This document shows positions 1-7,306 of a DNA stretch of 64,000 bases, in pieces (within the stretch, counting starts at the first letter, position 1; every line of letters begins with the position of its first letter). The notes beneath the pieces were generated by a model. It was not told the origin of the DNA, ran no database searches, and saw only the letters and a program-made list of their open reading frames with translations. The position numbers and the translations under genes are program-made. Where the stretch lies: contig NZ_MEDS01000002.1 in the NCBI RefSeq assembly GCF_001724135.1, forward strand, positions 45,612-109,611, in the 5' to 3' direction. Source of the DNA: Comamonas sp. SCN 65-56. GTDB taxonomy: Bacteria > Pseudomonadota > Gammaproteobacteria > Burkholderiales > Burkholderiaceae_C.

Positions 1-51
1 TGGAGGAGGCTGCGTGAAGAGATCGTTCGCCAGTATCGTCGTTACAAATAG
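1..51 (+). CDS. C-terminal end of an upstream T3SS gene, probably SctO (partial)
   Basis: An open frame runs in from the window edge and ends at TAG (49-51). The visible tail is basic and helix-like (ends RQYRRYK). In Ysc- and rhizobial-type operons the gene between the SctN ATPase and SctP/SctQ encodes SctO, the small coiled-coil stalk protein of the ATPase complex. The assignment rests on that gene order, because too little sequence is visible to identify the protein. Confidence 0.4.
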   Translation, partial: WRRLREEIVRQYRRYK

Positions 52-128
52 AATAGCTGCCTGCGCTTGTTTAGCGGGCGCTAGAGGCTGTTTTGATCAT
101 GAATTTCATGGGTGGGGAGCGTACCCGC

Positions 129-737
129 ATGGTTAGCGACCGCCCGATCCATCTCGACCTGAACATGCCGGGGGCAACCAGCTCCGGCCAGCAACAGGCT
201 GGCCTGGGGCAATCACCCGCGGGCGGTCAGGCGTCGCGCGAAGGCTTGGATCAGGAAGCCCGGCAGCTGCGCGAATTGCTGGATGCGGGTCGACAGGCGC
301 CGCCGCCGCCCCCAACGCAGGCTCCCGGCCACGGCGCGGGCGGCGCGTTCGCGCTGTTTGGCTCGCAGGCCGCCGCCGGGTTGCCCGGCGCAACGCCGCC
401 GCCCGAGCCCGGGCCGCTCGCCCGCGAGTTGAACCAGCAGCTTGCGCACATGGCACGTCGCCTGCTGGTGGACGATGGCTCCGGTGGCCGACGGGCGGTG
501 CAGATGCATCTCGATGGCGAGCAGTTCGCAGGGGTGGTGCTTGATGTCTGCCACGCACAGGGCGGCGTGCAGGCGACGTTTACCTGCAGCCATGAGGAGC
601 CGCGCGAGCGCCTGGCGCGCCACGCGCAGTGGCTGGCCGATGGCCTGTGCGCGCAACTGGGCCAACCGGTCACGGTGAGCGTGCAGACCGACGATCTGGA
701 AGATCCTTGCCTGGTGCAGGCCAGCGCATCGCCCTGA
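129..737 (+). CDS. sctP: T3SS needle-length control / substrate-switch protein SctP-like (HpaP/YscP/FliK-type)
   Basis: The protein has a disordered Pro/Gln/Gly-rich N-terminal half, including PPPPPP and GATPPPEPGP segments. A compact C-terminal domain (about residues 110-200) has alternating strands and helices, as in the FliK/HpaP substrate-switch domain. It lies directly before sctQ, where sctP is expected. In this family the protein sets needle length and switches the export gate from early to late substrates. The ATG at 129 is preferred because GGGGAG (114-119) lies nine bases upstream; ATG 99, ATG 108 and TTG 93 are in frame and would add up to 12 residues. Sequence conservation in this family is poor, so the name depends mainly on position and architecture. 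Confidence 0.6.
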   Translation: MVSDRPIHLDLNMPGATSSGQQQAGLGQSPAGGQASREGLDQEARQLRELLDAGRQAPPPPPTQAPGHGAGGAFALFGSQAAAGLPGATPPPEPGPLARELNQQLAHMARRLLVDDGSGGRRAVQMHLDGEQFAGVVLDVCHAQGGVQATFTCSHEEPRERLARHAQWLADGLCAQLGQPVTVSVQTDDLEDPCLVQASASP

Positions 738-788
738 GCCTGATACTTGCGCTGCCGCTGCAATCTGCCCTTTCGCCCCTGATCTTTC

Positions 789-1952
789 ATGCCGGACACC
801 TCCGCACTTTCTTCCCGCCGCGTGGCATTGGCGCGCCTGTCGCGTACCGAGGCCCAGGCGCGCACCACCATCGCGCAGCGCGCGCATGGGCTGGCGTTCG
901 AGTTGGGCGGGGTGGCGTGGCAGGCGGGCCTGACCCCGCTGGTGCTGGCTGCGCCCCCGTCGGTCCCGGTTGCACCGGCTGGCGGGCGCATGGATTTCGA
1001 ATGGGCCGGGGCCCGGTTTGCCCTGCTGCTGCCAGCCAGCGCCGTGGAGCAATGGCTGTCGGCGCAGATGCAGCAGGCCAGTCTCCCCGCACTGCCATCA
1101 GAGCTGGTTCAGTCGGTGCTGGAAGCCGCGCTGGCGCAGGTGCTGGCGGCCATCCAGGCCCTGGGCCAGGGCGAGCCGCATCTGCTGCATTGGAGCGCCG
1201 CACCACCGGACACCCCTGAAGCTGTCGCAGCCAGCGACGACAAACTGCCCGCCCATGCGTTTGAATTGTTGCTGCGCGCGCAAGATGCCACGCCTGCCAT
1301 CGCCACGCCCGCGATTGCCGCCCGCCTGCACGCCGACAACCTGGGCCTGATGTTGCTTGCCGGCCTGCTGGTGCGCCGCACGCCCAGGCCCGGCCAGCTG
1401 GCCGCCGACGTGCCGCTGCGGCTGCGCGCCGAGCTGGGCGAGAGCCGCGCCACGCTGGACGAGCTGCGCGCGCTGGCGCTGGGCGACGTGTTGCTGCTGC
1501 AGACCTGTTTTGTTGGTCCGCAGCGCAATCTGTGGCTGACCGGCGATGGCCGCGCGGGCGTGCAGCTTGCCTTGCCCCCCGCCGACCCCGCCGGTGCAGC
1601 GGATGCACCAGACGCCGCTCCCATCACCCCTTTTCTGACCGTCCTCCAACCCTGGAGCGCCACCATGTCCGCCCCCACTTCCCCGGCCAGCAGCGATGAG
1701 GCTGCCACTTCACTGCAGGCGCTGCCCGTGCGCCTGTCCTTTGACCTGGGCGAACTCAGCCTGACGCTGGCGCAGGTGCAGGCGCTGCAACCCGGCCAGA
1801 CCCTGGAGCTCGGCCATCCGCTGGCGGCAGGGGTGAACATCCGCGCCAATGGCTTGCTGATCGGCGAGGGCGACCTGGTGGAGATCGACGGCCAATGGGG
1901 CGTGGCGATCCGCTCCTTGCTGCGCCAGGGTGGCGACGCAGCGCAGCCATGA
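789..1952 (+). CDS. sctQ: T3SS cytoplasmic-ring (sorting platform) protein SctQ
   Basis: This 387-residue protein has a C-terminal SpoA (FliN/YscQ) domain at about residues 305-380, beginning near LPVRLSFDLGELSLTLAQV and ending in an NGLLIGEGDLVEIDGQWGV-type segment. SctQ forms the cytoplasmic pods that receive chaperone-effector complexes beneath the export gate. The N-terminal part is divergent, as usual. The end overlaps sctR by four bases (ATGA), which implies translational coupling. An in-frame ATG at codon 293 with its own Shine-Dalgarno sequence lies just before the SpoA domain and is listed separately. Identification is firm from the SpoA domain plus the sctR-S-T-U genes that follow. 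Confidence 0.88.
   Translation: MPDTSALSSRRVALARLSRTEAQARTTIAQRAHGLAFELGGVAWQAGLTPLVLAAPPSVPVAPAGGRMDFEWAGARFALLLPASAVEQWLSAQMQQASLPALPSELVQSVLEAALAQVLAAIQALGQGEPHLLHWSAAPPDTPEAVAASDDKLPAHAFELLLRAQDATPAIATPAIAARLHADNLGLMLLAGLLVRRTPRPGQLAADVPLRLRAELGESRATLDELRALALGDVLLLQTCFVGPQRNLWLTGDGRAGVQLALPPADPAGAADAPDAAPITPFLTVLQPWSATMSAPTSPASSDEAATSLQALPVRLSFDLGELSLTLAQVQALQPGQTLELGHPLAAGVNIRANGLLIGEGDLVEIDGQWGVAIRSLLRQGGDAAQP
1653..1667 (+). promoter_or_regulatory. Internal ribosome-binding site and start inside sctQ (SctQ-C product)
   Basis: TGGAG (1653-1657) is followed after seven bases by ATG (1665-1667), in frame with sctQ at codon 293. Initiation here would give a 95-residue SpoA-only protein. 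YscQ, SsaQ and SpaO are known to be made both full-length and as an internally initiated C-terminal form that assembles with the long form. The site is visible; its use here is inferred. Confidence 0.6.
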
Positions 1953-2596
1953 CCACGTTTGACCCGATCACACTCGCCGTCCTGCTGGCGGCGATGGCCT
2001 TGATGCCGACGCTGGTGGTCGTCAGCACGGCATTCTTGAAGATCGTGGTGGTCATGTCGTTGCTGCGCAATGCCCTGGGCGTGCAGCAAACGCCGCCCAA
2101 TCTGGCGCTGTACGGCCTGGCGCTGATTCTGGCAGCCTACATCATGGCTCCCGTCGGGGTGCACATGCTGGACCGCGTGAGCGCCAACCCGGACAACCTG
2201 AAGAGCCTGCCTGCCTTCGTCACCAGCGTGCGCGATGGCGCGGAGCCGCTGCGCGAGTTCATGCTCAAAAACAGCCAGCCCGAGCAGCGCGACTTTTTCG
2301 TGCGCACCGCCAAGCGCATGTGGGGTCCCAAGCTGGGCGAAAACGTCGGCGCGCGCGACTTTGCCGTGCTGCTGCCGGCCTTTGTCGTCTCCGAGCTGAC
2401 CTCGGCCTTCGAAGTCGGCTTTCTGCTCTACTTGCCCTTCGTGGTGATCGACCTGATCGTCTCCAACATCCTGCTGGCCATGGGCATGATGATGGTCTCG
2501 CCGGTCACCATCTCGCTGCCGCTCAAGCTGTTTTTGTTCGTCATGGTCGATGGCTGGTCGCGCCTGATCCAGGGCCTTGTGCTGACCTACGCCTGA
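1949..2596 (+). CDS. sctR: T3SS export-gate membrane protein SctR (FliP family)
   Basis: This 215-residue integral membrane protein carries the FliP/SctR signature FLKIVVVMSLLRNALGVQQT near the first membrane segment. A second hydrophobic block (about residues 155-210) contains FVVIDLIVSNILLAMGM and ends in a membrane helix. SctR forms the core of the helical R5-S4-T1 export gate in the inner membrane. The ATG at 1949 overlaps the sctQ stop (ATGA). Length and signature fit the family, and sctS follows 34 bases downstream. Confidence 0.95.
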   Translation: MTTFDPITLAVLLAAMALMPTLVVVSTAFLKIVVVMSLLRNALGVQQTPPNLALYGLALILAAYIMAPVGVHMLDRVSANPDNLKSLPAFVTSVRDGAEPLREFMLKNSQPEQRDFFVRTAKRMWGPKLGENVGARDFAVLLPAFVVSELTSAFEVGFLLYLPFVVIDLIVSNILLAMGMMMVSPVTISLPLKLFLFVMVDGWSRLIQGLVLTYA

Positions 2597-2630
2597 ACCG
2601 GCGCGGCATTTGAAACGTTGGAGATTGCAC

Positions 2631-2900
2631 ATGCACACCGTTGACGTCACCGCCTATTTCACCCAGGCGCTGTACCTGGTGCTGTGGCTGTCGCTGCCGC
2701 CCATCATCGTCGGCTCCATCGTCGGCACGCTGTTTTCGCTGTTTCAGGCGCTGACCCAGATTCAGGAGCAGACGCTGTCGTTCGGCGTCAAGTTGATCGC
2801 GGTGGCCATCACCTTGCTGCTCACGGCGCGCTGGGTCGGGGGCGAGATGTTCAACTTCACCCTGCAAATCTTCGATGTGATGCCGCTGCTGGGCAAGTAG
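2631..2900 (+). CDS. sctS: T3SS export-gate membrane protein SctS (FliQ family)
   Basis: This 89-residue protein has two membrane hairpin segments (about residues 16-38 and 52-75). The FliQ-type motif PPIIVGSIVGTLFSLFQALT is followed by QIQEQTLSFGVKL. SctS packs around SctR in the export gate. The ATG at 2631 is chosen because TTGGAGA lies six to seven bases upstream and gives the usual family length; an earlier in-frame start would add seven residues that lack family character. Confidence 0.94.
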   Translation: MHTVDVTAYFTQALYLVLWLSLPPIIVGSIVGTLFSLFQALTQIQEQTLSFGVKLIAVAITLLLTARWVGGEMFNFTLQIFDVMPLLGK

Positions 2901-2920
2901 CGCCGCGCAAAGGGAACCCG

Positions 2921-3742
2921 ATGCAAGCACCGGTGACTTACGAAGTGGTCCAGTCCTTTCTTGCGGCGCTGGCCTTGACGCAACCACGCATCCTCGCCAT
3001 GTTCATCGTCTTGCCGGTATTCAACTCTCACCTGGTTCCGGGCATGGTGCGCTTTGCCATTGCCGCCGCGCTCGGATTGGTGATGGTGCCAGTGCTGCAG
3101 TTGCAGATCGCTGCGGTGAACTGGAACGCCGCCTGGCTGGTGGCGGTGATCTTCAAGGAAGCCTTCATCGGCTTCGTCATCGGCTATCTGGCAGCGATTC
3201 CATTCTGGATTTTCGAGGCCGTGGGCTTTCTCGTGGACAACCAGCGCGGCGCGAGCATCGCCTCCACGCTCAACCCGCTCACCGGCAACGATTCCTCCCC
3301 GCTGGGGCTGATGTTCAACCAGGCCTTCATCGTGTTCTTCCTGCTCACTGGCGGCTTCTCGCTGCTGCTGGGCACGCTCTACGACAGCTTCGCGCTGTGG
3401 AACGTGGCCCAATGGCTTCCGGTGTTGCAGCCGGATTCGACCGCCGTGTTCCTCGGCCAGCTGGACAAACTGGTGCGCCTGGCGGTGTTGTTCGCGGCGC
3501 CGGTACTGGTGGCCATGTTCCTGGCCGAAGTCGGCCTTGCCCTGGTCAGCCGCTTTGCGCCGCAATTGCAGGTATTTTTCATGGCCATGCCGATCAAGAG
3601 CGCGCTGGCCATGTTGGTGCTGATGCTCTACGCCAGCGCGCTGTTTGACCACGCCGCCGGGCAGGTGCAGACGCTGGGCGGCATCCTGCCGTGGCTGCGT
3701 GAGCAGTGGGGGCCGTGGGGCAGTGTGGGGGTGGCGCCATGA
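2921..3742 (+). CDS. sctT: T3SS export-gate membrane protein SctT (FliR family)
   Basis: This 273-residue protein has about six hydrophobic segments. It shows the FliR/SctT hallmarks QPRILAMFIVLPVFN near the N-terminus and a DNQRGASIASTLNPLTGND loop (about residues 105-125), close to the family motif D-x-Q-R-G. SctT caps the R-S-T gate. The ATG at 2921 follows an AAAGGGAA ribosome-binding site. The stop codon overlaps the start of sctU (ATGA). Confidence 0.94.
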   Translation: MQAPVTYEVVQSFLAALALTQPRILAMFIVLPVFNSHLVPGMVRFAIAAALGLVMVPVLQLQIAAVNWNAAWLVAVIFKEAFIGFVIGYLAAIPFWIFEAVGFLVDNQRGASIASTLNPLTGNDSSPLGLMFNQAFIVFFLLTGGFSLLLGTLYDSFALWNVAQWLPVLQPDSTAVFLGQLDKLVRLAVLFAAPVLVAMFLAEVGLALVSRFAPQLQVFFMAMPIKSALAMLVLMLYASALFDHAAGQVQTLGGILPWLREQWGPWGSVGVAP

Positions 3743-4785
3743 GCGAGAAAACCGAACAACCTACCAGCAAAAAACTGCGCGACTCGCGCCAGAAGGGCGA
3801 TGTCGCCTACAGCAAGGATTTCACGCAAACCTTGCTCATTCTGGCCATCTTCGGTTACCTGATCGCCTTTGGTGGCCGTATGGTCGATGCCTTGGCGCAG
3901 ATGATCCTGTTGCCTTCCACCTTGCTGACCCTGGGTTTCAACGAAGCCGCCAACACCCTGCTGGATGCGGTACTGCGCGAGATGGCCTGGCTGGTGCTGC
4001 CCTTCATCGGCATCGTTTTGGCGATCGGCATTTTTGGCGACACCATGCAGGTCGGCATTCTTTTCGCGTTTGAAAAGCTCAAGCCTTCCGGCAAAAAGCT
4101 CAACGTGCTCAGCAATGCGAAGAACATCTTCTCCAAGAAGAACCTGGTGGAGTTTCTCAAGTCGCTGATCAAGATTTTCTTTCTCTCGGCGCTGCTGTGG
4201 CTCTTGATCAGCGATGGTCTGCCGCTGATTCTCAGCATCCCGAACGCCGGCCTGGCGGGGCTGGGCGAGGTGGTGGGCCAACTCATGAAAACCATGCTGA
4301 TCAACATCGGCGTGGCCTATGGCGTGATTTCCCTGGCGGATTTCGTCTGGCAGCGCATGCAGTACCGCAAGGGCCTGATGATGAGCAAGGACGAAGTCAA
4401 GCAGGAATACAAGGAGATGGAAGGTGATCCGCACATCAAGCAGCAGCGCAAGCATCTGCACCAGGAGCTGCTGCAGCAAGGCGCAGTGGCCAGCGCGCGC
4501 AAGGCCACCGTCGTGGTGACCAACCCCACCCACCTGGCGGTGGCGCTGCACTACGATGCCGAGCAAACCCCGCTGCCCGTGGTGCTGGCCATGGGCGAGG
4601 GCGCGCTGGCCGAACGCATGATGGCCGCCGCGCGCGAGGCGGGCGTGCCGGTCATGCAAAATATCCCGCTGGCCCACGCCCTGACCGAGCAGGCGCAGGC
4701 GGGGCAGTACATCCCCTCGGAACTGGTGGAACCGGTAGCGCAATTGCTGCTGCTGTTGCAACAAATGGAAGGGCCGCCCGCATGA
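3739..4785 (+). CDS. sctU: T3SS export switch protein SctU (FlhB family, autocleaving)
   Basis: This 348-residue protein starts with the conserved SEKTEQPTSKKLRDSRQKG segment. Four hydrophobic segments follow, then a cytoplasmic domain. The autocleavage motif N-P-T-H lies at about residues 262-265 (coded at 4522-4533), in VVVTNPTHLAVAL. Cleavage between Asn and Pro is needed for the change of substrate specificity in this family. The gene overlaps sctT upstream and the chaperone-like gene downstream by four bases each, so the block is probably one transcript. Confidence 0.96.
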   Translation: MSEKTEQPTSKKLRDSRQKGDVAYSKDFTQTLLILAIFGYLIAFGGRMVDALAQMILLPSTLLTLGFNEAANTLLDAVLREMAWLVLPFIGIVLAIGIFGDTMQVGILFAFEKLKPSGKKLNVLSNAKNIFSKKNLVEFLKSLIKIFFLSALLWLLISDGLPLILSIPNAGLAGLGEVVGQLMKTMLINIGVAYGVISLADFVWQRMQYRKGLMMSKDEVKQEYKEMEGDPHIKQQRKHLHQELLQQGAVASARKATVVVTNPTHLAVALHYDAEQTPLPVVLAMGEGALAERMMAAAREAGVPVMQNIPLAHALTEQAQAGQYIPSELVEPVAQLLLLLQQMEGPPA

Positions 4786-5204
4786 TCAAGAACACCGCTC
4801 CCGCCGACCCCGGCATTGCGCGCTTGCTGCAAGGTTACGCCGCGCAATACGGCGCCGCACCCGATGCCAAGGGCGGTGCCGGGAGCGCGCAGATTGCGCT
4901 GACGGTGGACGACAAATACCAGATTCGCCTGCGTGCCCTGCCCGCGGGCGGCATCGCGCTGCATGCGCGGCTGATGCCCTTGCCCGAACCCGGCCCGCAG
5001 CGCGACGAGATGCTGCTGGGTGCGGCACGCCTGGCCTGCGGCACCATGCGCGAGCATGCCGCCGCCTGTGTGGTCGATGAGCGCGAGCGTGCGCTGTGGT
5101 TGCAGCAGGCGGCACGCACCAACTCGCAGCAGGACATCGACGATGCCGTGGGCAGTTTCGTCAACTGTTTGGCGCTATGGACCGAATTCGTGAAAAAGCT
5201 GTGA
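4782..5204 (+). CDS. Probable T3SS chaperone (CesT/SycE-like)
   Basis: This small, soluble protein of 140 residues has alternating strands and amphipathic helices. It has a central strand pair (VDDKYQIRLRALPAGGIALHARL) and a C-terminal helix (DDAVGSFVNCLALWTEFVKKL), resembling class I T3SS chaperones. It overlaps the sctU stop by four bases (ATGA) and so is translationally coupled to the export apparatus. In this fold, dimers hold the N-terminal region of effectors for SctQ/SctN. The call is by size, fold impression and position only; a small export-apparatus accessory factor is an alternative. Confidence 0.5.
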   Translation: MIKNTAPADPGIARLLQGYAAQYGAAPDAKGGAGSAQIALTVDDKYQIRLRALPAGGIALHARLMPLPEPGPQRDEMLLGAARLACGTMREHAAACVVDERERALWLQQAARTNSQQDIDDAVGSFVNCLALWTEFVKKL

Positions 5205-5209
5205 CCGCC

Positions 5210-5944
5210 ATGCCGCTTGGGGCGCGCTCTCCCGGCTCGCACTGGCGCGCACGCGTCGGTTTCGTCGTGGGCGCAATCGCCATCGCACTGGCCGCCCTTG
5301 CTCCCGCAGCAGGGGCGGCTGCCAGCCCGCCGTGGACGGAAGCGCCCTACAGCTACTATGCGGAAAACGTGCCACTGACCACTGCTCTGCGCGACTTTGC
5401 CAGCAGCTTCAGCCTCGCACTGGAACTCACGCCATCCATCAACGGCAAGGTCAACGGCCAGTTCAATGCCAAATCGCCGACGGAGTTCATTGACCGCCTG
5501 GCGGGCGTGTACAGCCTGAACTGGTTCGTGCACGCCGGCACGCTCTATGTATCGCGCACCAAGGAGGCTGTCACGCGCCGGATTTCGTCCGGGGGCAGCA
5601 GCATCACGTCGGTGCGCCAGGCGCTGGAGAGCGTGGGCGTGCTCGATCCGCGCTTTGGCTGGGGCGAGCTGCCCGGCCAGGGGGTGGCGCTGGTGTCCGG
5701 CCCGCCGGCTTATGTCGATCTGATCGAGCGCACCCTGGCGCTGCAGCCCGCCAGCGCGCGCGATCCGGTGTTTCGTTGCGGCAATGAATACATCAACAGC
5801 GCCCAGGTTGCCAGAGAGCGTGGCTGCAAGCTGATGGACGCCGACAACATTTCCGTGCTGCGCTCGGAAAGCGCTGCGCCAGCCGCGGCTTCTCCGGGCG
5901 CGGTAGCGCCCTCCGGGGCAAGAAAGCCGGAAAATGGCAAGTGA
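5210..5944 (+). CDS. Short secretin N-domain protein, SctC1 (RhcC1/NolW-like)
   Basis: A signal peptide (hydrophobic core VGFVVGAIAIALAALAPAAG) leads into a secretin N0 domain (about residues 42-115: YSYYAENVPLTTALRDFASSF, FIDRLAGVYSLNWFVHAGTLYVS). A second, N1-like domain follows at about residues 125-185, including LPGQGVALVSGPPAYVDLIE. The protein stops at 244 residues with a Ser/Ala/Pro-rich tail and has no outer-membrane secretin barrel. Rhizobial T3SSs split the secretin into RhcC1 (NolW, this type of N-domain protein) and RhcC2 (the barrel). A GTG at 5201 overlapping the previous stop is an alternative start. The partner barrel gene is not in this window. Confidence 0.7.
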   Translation: MPLGARSPGSHWRARVGFVVGAIAIALAALAPAAGAAASPPWTEAPYSYYAENVPLTTALRDFASSFSLALELTPSINGKVNGQFNAKSPTEFIDRLAGVYSLNWFVHAGTLYVSRTKEAVTRRISSGGSSITSVRQALESVGVLDPRFGWGELPGQGVALVSGPPAYVDLIERTLALQPASARDPVFRCGNEYINSAQVARERGCKLMDADNISVLRSESAAPAAASPGAVAPSGARKPENGK

Positions 5945-5968
5945 GCCGACCTTTTTGCCTCGCACGCC

Positions 5969-6418
5969 ATGACCACTGACACCGCTGACGGCACTGCCAC
6001 CCGCCTGATCGCCGATCTGGGGCAGCGGGTGGGGATTCCGCAATTGCGTCCCGACGCCCACGGTTGCTGTCGCTTGATGTTCGATGGCGATCAAATCGTC
6101 GAATTGCAGCCGGTGCCAGCCCAGGGGCGCTGGCTGGTGTCGTGCACCATTCGCCAGCATCGCCCCGACGATCAGGCGGTGCGCCTGTTGATGCAGGGCA
6201 ACTATCTTGGCGCAGGATTGGGCGGCGGCTGGGCCAGTCTGGATCCCAAGGGGTGTGCTGCGGTGCATTTGCCGCTGGCATTTCACGAGGCCAGTGTGGA
6301 CGCCTTGCTGCAAGTGGTAGAACTGGTTCTGCAGCATGCGGAACGCTGGCTGCAGCGCTTCACCAGTGTCGCTCCCACCCTGGTGTCAGGCCATCGTCGC
6401 GAGATTGACTGGGCTTGA
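5969..6418 (+). CDS. Probable T3SS chaperone, CesT family
   Basis: This 149-residue soluble protein has an N-terminal helix (TRLIADLGQRVGIPQLRPD), strand pairs including CRLMFDGDQIVELQPV and WLVSCTI, and a C-terminal helix with VDALLQVVELVLQHAERWLQ. That is the order of elements in CesT/Tir-type class I chaperones. It starts 24 bases after the secretin-domain gene and is the second chaperone-like gene in the cluster. Its cargo is unknown, but the unrecognised gene at 6621 is the nearest candidate. Confidence 0.62.
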   Translation: MTTDTADGTATRLIADLGQRVGIPQLRPDAHGCCRLMFDGDQIVELQPVPAQGRWLVSCTIRQHRPDDQAVRLLMQGNYLGAGLGGGWASLDPKGCAAVHLPLAFHEASVDALLQVVELVLQHAERWLQRFTSVAPTLVSGHRREIDWA

Positions 6419-6529
6419 TGCGCTGCGCTGCACAAGGGCGCCAAACCTTGAAGAGTCATGCAGCCAGAGCGCAGGGGCCTTTCAGCGTCTTCGCAGCGGC
6501 ATTTTTGACCGGGTTTTGCTGCAGTGTGT

Positions 6530-6558
6530 GGAACCATTTGGTCAGCGAGTGTTACTCA
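6530..6558 (+). promoter_or_regulatory. hrp-box-like ECF sigma promoter motif
   Basis: GGAACC (6530-6535) is followed after 16 bases by TTACTCA (6552-6558). The hrp box used by HrpL-type ECF sigma factors is GGAACC-N15/16-CCACNNA, so the first half matches completely and the second at three of five fixed positions. It lies 62 bases before the start of the gene at 6621, and an ECF sigma gene is next door. No second convincing copy was seen in 1-7300. The functional reading is inference. Confidence 0.4.
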
Positions 6559-6620
6559 CGGTGTAGCGTCCAGGCTGAGTATGCCCAAGACGAGCGACGC
6601 TTCATCAGGGTGAATCCAAC

Positions 6621-7211
6621 ATGACCATCAATGCGTTGCCCCCACCGATTCCCCGGGGGTCCACCGGGCCTTCGCTTGAGTCCTTTCGCGCCGCAGCACA
6701 AGGCGGTGACTGGTTGCATCTGGCGCAAGACGGCAGTTCCTGGCAAGTCAAAGCCAGTGGGGCCACGCCTTCCGGGCGGCAGGTGGCGTGGGTAGAGCCG
6801 CAAGGCGATACCACCTCCGCTTTCGTCGACGCGCTCGGGCAGTCGTTCTCGCGCGGTATCCAGGCCGCCGTCGCGCGCGAGCTTGGTCTGCAGCCAGCGC
6901 CGGGCCGGCCTTTGGCGTCGCGCATGGTCGAGCAGGCGCTGGAGATGGCGCAGACCGGCCAGACGGCGCTCGAAGGCGTGGATTTCTTCACTCGCCTGAA
7001 TGTCTCGGCCAAGCAGGATAGCACCGAGTTCCTGCGGGCCTGCAAGCAGCTCGGACTGGATCCGGCAGGCGTCGCACCCGCCCAGCGCACCCAAGTCGAT
7101 GCGCTGATGCAGCAGCGCTTTGATGCTGCCGCTGCTGGCCTGCAAGGCCCGGTCTCTCCGGGTGTGGCGCGCGATTGGCTGGTGCAAACCTTGCGCGAGG
7201 TCTGCGGGTAA
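6621..7211 (+). CDS. Unrecognised protein, candidate T3SS substrate or accessory protein
   Basis: This 196-residue protein has no signal peptide or membrane segment. The N-terminus is Pro/Ser/Gly-rich and flexible (INALPPPIPRGSTGPSLES). A middle part contains WLHLAQDGSSWQVKASG, and the C-terminal two thirds are mostly helical, with QSFSRGIQAAVARELGL and RMVEQALEMAQTGQTAL. I do not recognise a family. The placement between a CesT-like chaperone and an ECF sigma gene, the flexible N-terminus and the hrp-box-like motif upstream make a secreted effector plausible, but a cytoplasmic regulator is equally possible. Coding is supported by a full-length frame with codon use like its neighbours. Confidence 0.55.
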   Translation: MTINALPPPIPRGSTGPSLESFRAAAQGGDWLHLAQDGSSWQVKASGATPSGRQVAWVEPQGDTTSAFVDALGQSFSRGIQAAVARELGLQPAPGRPLASRMVEQALEMAQTGQTALEGVDFFTRLNVSAKQDSTEFLRACKQLGLDPAGVAPAQRTQVDALMQQRFDAAAAGLQGPVSPGVARDWLVQTLREVCG

Positions 7212-7218
7212 GTCAGGG

Positions 7219-7247
7219 TTGCGCGGTATTTTTTGCAACGGTATAAG
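7219..7247 (+). promoter_or_regulatory. Sigma-70-type promoter before the ECF sigma gene
   Basis: A -35 element TTGCGC (7219-7224) is separated by exactly 17 bases from a -10 element TATAAG (7242-7247). Transcription would begin near 7254, about 53 bases before the GTG at 7307. Both elements are near consensus, which suggests that the sigma gene is read by the housekeeping polymerase rather than by itself. Confidence 0.5.
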
Positions 7248-7306
7248 GGATATCTGCATCCGGCCAAGGCTTGGTCGGGTGCTTCTTTTTCTGATAGCTT
7301 GCCGCC

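Noticed and set aside
213..1052. Long minus-strand frame opposite sctP/sctQ
   Set aside because: It is a shadow of high-G+C coding DNA; its protein is a low-complexity, Arg/His/Gln-rich sequence and the plus strand holds recognised T3SS genes.
1109..2650. 513-codon minus-strand frame opposite sctQ-sctR
   Set aside because: The composition is rich in His, Gln, Asp and Arg without hydrophobic pattern, and sctQ/sctR are certain on the other strand.
2909..2940. Second hrp box at GGAACC before sctT
   Set aside because: GGAACC is followed after 16 bases by GACTTAC, which does not match CCACNNA, and it overlaps the sctT ribosome-binding site.
6415..6624. Short plus-strand frame before the gene at 6621
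   Set aside because: No family resemblance, no clear ribosome-binding site, and it spans the hrp-box-like promoter region.
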